NCBI RefSeq assembly: GCF_011089895.1
Contig: NZ_JAANAT010000002.1
Span: 744,001-808,000 of the forward strand
DNA from: Mucilaginibacter inviolabilis
Lineage (GTDB): Bacteria; Bacteroidota; Bacteroidia; Sphingobacteriales; Sphingobacteriaceae
Length of the DNA: 64,000 nucleotides
Reading direction: 5' to 3'
Part shown: piece by piece, positions 61,582 to 64,000 of the stretch
Layout of the letters: each line of letters starts with the position of its first letter
Numbering within the stretch: the stretch's first letter is position 1
The notes under the pieces: generated by a model
Told to the model about the DNA's origin: nothing
Seen by the model: only the letters and a program-made list of their open reading frames with translations
Databases searched by the model: none
Program-made: the position numbers and the translations under genes

Positions 61582-63384
61582 TTATTTATTCAATTCCTTC
61601 TGGCGCTTTTTTTCGGCTTTGCGCTTTTTGCGGGCTTCTTTTCGGGCCTTGTGATCGCGTTTATTCTTTTGGTGCTCCTCCAGCCTGGCTTTGGTTTCCT
61701 GCTGCTTTTTGGCATCGAGGCCTACGCAGGGCTTTATACCCTCGAGCAGGGTTTTCCACATAGTTTTAAAAAAAGGAGATTCTTTGGGTCGCAAATAAAC
61801 CACATTGGCCGAACGCGGTGTTTGTCCGGCTTTATCCGGATTATCATGTTTGAGCACGAACAAATTGGCAAACATCGACATTACCGAACGTTTTTTCAAC
61901 CGGTCATTAGCCGTGTCGACCTGAAATATGTTTACTTTCAGGTTGTTGTATAAAAAACCTACATGGCCCTTAAATACATTGGCATTGGCCTGTATGTCAA
62001 AACTTAACTCTTTAATGGTTCCCCCAGCGGCCTTTACCATGGCCAGCGGCATTACTGCCGGGTTAAGCGTTTGCAGACTCATGGGGCCCAGGGTTCCTTT
62101 ATAAGTAAAGGCCGCGTTTTTATCGGTTAGGTTAAAGGCAAACTGAACATCCAGTTTGCCCCGGTTCATGAAATAGGTAGTAAGATTTACAGAAGTAATA
62201 TTGTTTTTGGCCAGCGTGGCTTTGTTGTTGGTGATGTTGTAGAAATGACCGCTGGTATTATTAAAGGTAACCGTACCTGTTTTGTTCGACTTATGATTGA
62301 ACTCGGAGTATTCCACATTAATATGATGTACACGCACGGTATCAATATTCAGATCGATACCCATTTGCTGTATCATCATATTGGGAAAGGTTTTTACCTT
62401 ATCAGTTGTTATGGTCTTTGTTTTATTGGGGTTGTTGAATACCCGGATACTGCCCCGGTTCAACGCCAGGTTTGACGCCGTTACCCGCCGGTATTTATGA
62501 TAGCTTAAAAAATCAAAATTATTGAGTTGCAGGCTATCGATATCTACACCGAAACGATCGTTATTGCTTTTGTTAAAAAATATATCTGTTTTAACCGGCA
62601 AAAGCTGCATTCCTTCTACATTTAACTGCGATTTGAGCGTAGAGAGCTTTAGATATTTAATCTTATAAGTATACAAGCCGCTGGCGGTTTTGCCGGTATA
62701 ATTGTTTAGCTCGGTTATCACGTCCTTGCAATAAAGCAAACGCGAGCGATCTGTTTGCGTGGCCGAATCAATAAGCAGGTCGTTAGCCGTCAGGTTCATT
62801 TCTTTCAGTTCGGAAATGGCTACTTTATTGCCCGAATAATCGTGGTATTTAAATTTTACATCATTAAGCAGTATTTGCCCAATGTGGATAGATTTTAAAC
62901 TTTTAGAGATCTTTTGCCAGGCCGTACGGTGATCTTTTAAAACCGTATCCTTAGTATGGTTAAGCTGGTAACTGATGTTTACCTCGGGCTCGTTTAAAAT
63001 TATCCGGCCTATATTGAGTTTGTGTCTGAAATACAGACTAAGCGGATGCACATGCAACAGGATAAGACGCTTTACATGCAGCTCAACCAGGTTATTGGGA
63101 GCCAGATGCTGTTTCTTTTTTTGGTTGTAAACGGCCGTGTCGGGCTTTAGGGTGATATTGTAAAGCGTTATTTTACCTTGCAATACATGCAGTTCGGCAT
63201 CAGTAAAATCAATTCTATACAGGCTGTCGCTGCTGCTTAATACCACATCATGAACCTTGTTGGCCAAAATAGGCGACCAGTACCGGTTAACAACAAATGC
63301 CAGAAGAAAAATAATGATTACCGGTATCAGCACAAACTTAAAAACTATTTTTTGCCACTTGTGCTTTAAAAACTTAAACTCCAT
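61582..63384 (-). CDS. AsmA-like (DUF748-type) envelope protein
   Basis: 600 residues. One N-terminal membrane helix (FKFVLIPVIIIFLLAFVVNRYW, about 15-36) is followed by a long periplasmic beta-rich region with AsmA-family features: ADAELHVLQGKITLYNITLKP-type start, LSLYFRHKLNIGRIILNEPEV, and late GTLGPMSLQTLNPAVMPLAMV. A very basic C-terminal tail (ARKEARKKRKAEKKRQKE) closes it. AsmA-like proteins are linked to outer-membrane biogenesis and phospholipid transport. The gene beginning upstream (63403-64000) is a paralogue, so this is a tandem pair. Confidence 0.75.
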   Translation of the reverse strand: MEFKFLKHKWQKIVFKFVLIPVIIIFLLAFVVNRYWSPILANKVHDVVLSSSDSLYRIDFTDAELHVLQGKITLYNITLKPDTAVYNQKKKQHLAPNNLVELHVKRLILLHVHPLSLYFRHKLNIGRIILNEPEVNISYQLNHTKDTVLKDHRTAWQKISKSLKSIHIGQILLNDVKFKYHDYSGNKVAISELKEMNLTANDLLIDSATQTDRSRLLYCKDVITELNNYTGKTASGLYTYKIKYLKLSTLKSQLNVEGMQLLPVKTDIFFNKSNNDRFGVDIDSLQLNNFDFLSYHKYRRVTASNLALNRGSIRVFNNPNKTKTITTDKVKTFPNMMIQQMGIDLNIDTVRVHHINVEYSEFNHKSNKTGTVTFNNTSGHFYNITNNKATLAKNNITSVNLTTYFMNRGKLDVQFAFNLTDKNAAFTYKGTLGPMSLQTLNPAVMPLAMVKAAGGTIKELSFDIQANANVFKGHVGFLYNNLKVNIFQVDTANDRLKKRSVMSMFANLFVLKHDNPDKAGQTPRSANVVYLRPKESPFFKTMWKTLLEGIKPCVGLDAKKQQETKARLEEHQKNKRDHKARKEARKKRKAEKKRQKELNK

Positions 63385-63402
63385 TTACCGGTTTTCTTTC
63401 TC

Positions 63403-64000
63403 TTAGGGTGTATTATTTTGTTTGTTCTGTTCCTCTGCAGCTTTTTTGGCTTCCTTTTCCTTTTTTCGTTCTGCACGTTTCTGTTTTCTGTCAGCCTTAA
63501 ATTTATTAAACTTATCCAGTAAATTACTCACTTTTGTTACCGCTTTATTCACCTTATTTTCGGTTTTTTTATCAAAACCGACACTTGGCTTTAAGCCCTC
63601 CAGTAATCCTTTATATAAAAAGCTAAAAAATGAAACTTTGGGATCGCGCGGCAGGTCAATTGGTCCCGGTCTAAAAACGCCTTTATTATCCGGGTTATTA
63701 TCTTCAATCACCAGATCATTGGCCAACATAGATATTAAACCTTGTTTTTGCAAGCTATCCTTACCTGCTTCCTTTTTCAGGAGCTGTATTTTCAGATTTT
63801 TATAATAAAACTCCAGGTGCCCTTTGCCGTGGTAATTACTGGCATCCACATTAAAAGTAAGCTTTTGTACATCGGCAGATTCTACATGCACCAGGGCCAA
63901 TGGTTTTACCAGCTTATCGAGCACACGCCCATCAAACTTACCCAAAGTGCCCGAATAATTAAACGCGCCATCCTTTGCAGTAAGGTTAAACTTAAAATTT
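63403..64000 (-). CDS. AsmA-like paralogue, 3' part only (5' end beyond window)
   Basis: The frame is open to the last base, so the gene starts outside the window; 198 codons plus stop are visible. It reads FKFNLTAKDGAFNYSGTLG and then KPLALVHVESADVQKLTFNV, closely matching the C-terminal part of the neighbouring 600-residue protein (FAFNLTDKNAAFTYKGTLGP, MPLAMVKAAGGTIKELSFDI). The end is a lysine/alanine-rich tail. Its stop is 18 nt upstream of the next start, so both are one operon. Same proposed role as the neighbour. Confidence 0.8.
   Translation of the reverse strand, partial: NFKFNLTAKDGAFNYSGTLGKFDGRVLDKLVKPLALVHVESADVQKLTFNVDASNYHGKGHLEFYYKNLKIQLLKKEAGKDSLQKQGLISMLANDLVIEDNNPDNKGVFRPGPIDLPRDPKVSFFSFLYKGLLEGLKPSVGFDKKTENKVNKAVTKVSNLLDKFNKFKADRKQKRAERKKEKEAKKAAEEQNKQNNTP

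Overview
The window looks like a chromosomal segment of a Bacteroidota bacterium, most likely family Sphingobacteriaceae (Mucilaginibacter/Pedobacter-like). The reasons are: SprA of the type IX secretion/gliding system next to ruvA; Bacteroidota-typical families (DUF2480, DUF3108, DUF3109, DUF4292, DUF4834, DUF6427, YfhO); almost no Shine-Dalgarno sequences; and several matches to the Bacteroidota promoter (TTTG, about 19 nt, TAnnTTTG). I found no tRNA, rRNA, CRISPR array, phage gene or transposase. Genus-level placement is inference.

Layout. 1-3640: the end of a surface-polysaccharide cluster with three glycosyltransferases. 3710-9176 (minus): YfhO membrane protein, two small membrane proteins and uvrB. 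9810-10805 (minus): a GNAT-MarR operon with an evident palindromic operator. 11021-13100: upp, a YjjG-type nucleotidase and a DinB-like protein. 13614-16802: an LpxH-like phosphoesterase, a GT-B glycosyltransferase and a DUF6427 membrane protein. 16848-22676: purQ, coaX, an outer-membrane protein, lptC and a PpiD-like foldase. 22843-27869: DUF2480, DUF3108, DUF3109, gmd and a RemB/Wzi-like barrel. 27950-32305: dxs (minus), scpA and glyA. 32309-35434: a 1041-residue hybrid histidine kinase. 35441-38476 (minus): GT87, comF and rlmN. 38631-42124: amidohydrolase, acyP, flippase and dut. 42178-46026: TPR protein, DUF4292 lipoprotein and EnvC-like protein. 46115-49680: two TatA-like proteins, gatA and a lytic transglycosylase. 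49854-59917: maeB, ruvA and sprA. 60363-61334: divergent yceI/hxlR with paired operators. 61582-64000 (minus): two AsmA-like paralogues, the second cut by the window edge.

Much of the gene content serves the envelope: polysaccharide and lipid glycosylation, LPS transport (LptC), barrel biogenesis and periplasmic folding, peptidoglycan remodelling, Tat export and T9SS. Housekeeping metabolism (purine and pyrimidine, CoA, isoprenoid, one-carbon, malate) is interleaved.

The most unusual feature is in the intergenic DNA. Many gaps carry a long imperfect palindrome whose arms (about 20-40 nt) are built of short repeated words. At least eight unrelated word families share this architecture (A: TATCAAG; B: TGAGATA; C: GGAGCAAGGATTTTTGG; D: TTTCGGATTT; F: TTGATTAAGT; G: TTAGTTCATT; H: TGTGCAGATG; I: CTTTTGACTTTTGA), and J (CTTGATTCCTG) is present as a lone arm. 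Two palindromes run into coding sequence and appear to supply the N-termini of YjjG and LptC. A second repeat class (R, three copies of about 270 bp) combines a promoter-like box, a GC-rich hairpin whose stem varies compensatorily, and a conserved AT-rich body; it is a candidate non-coding RNA or mobile element. A third class (E) is a REP-like GTCATTGCGAGG hairpin.
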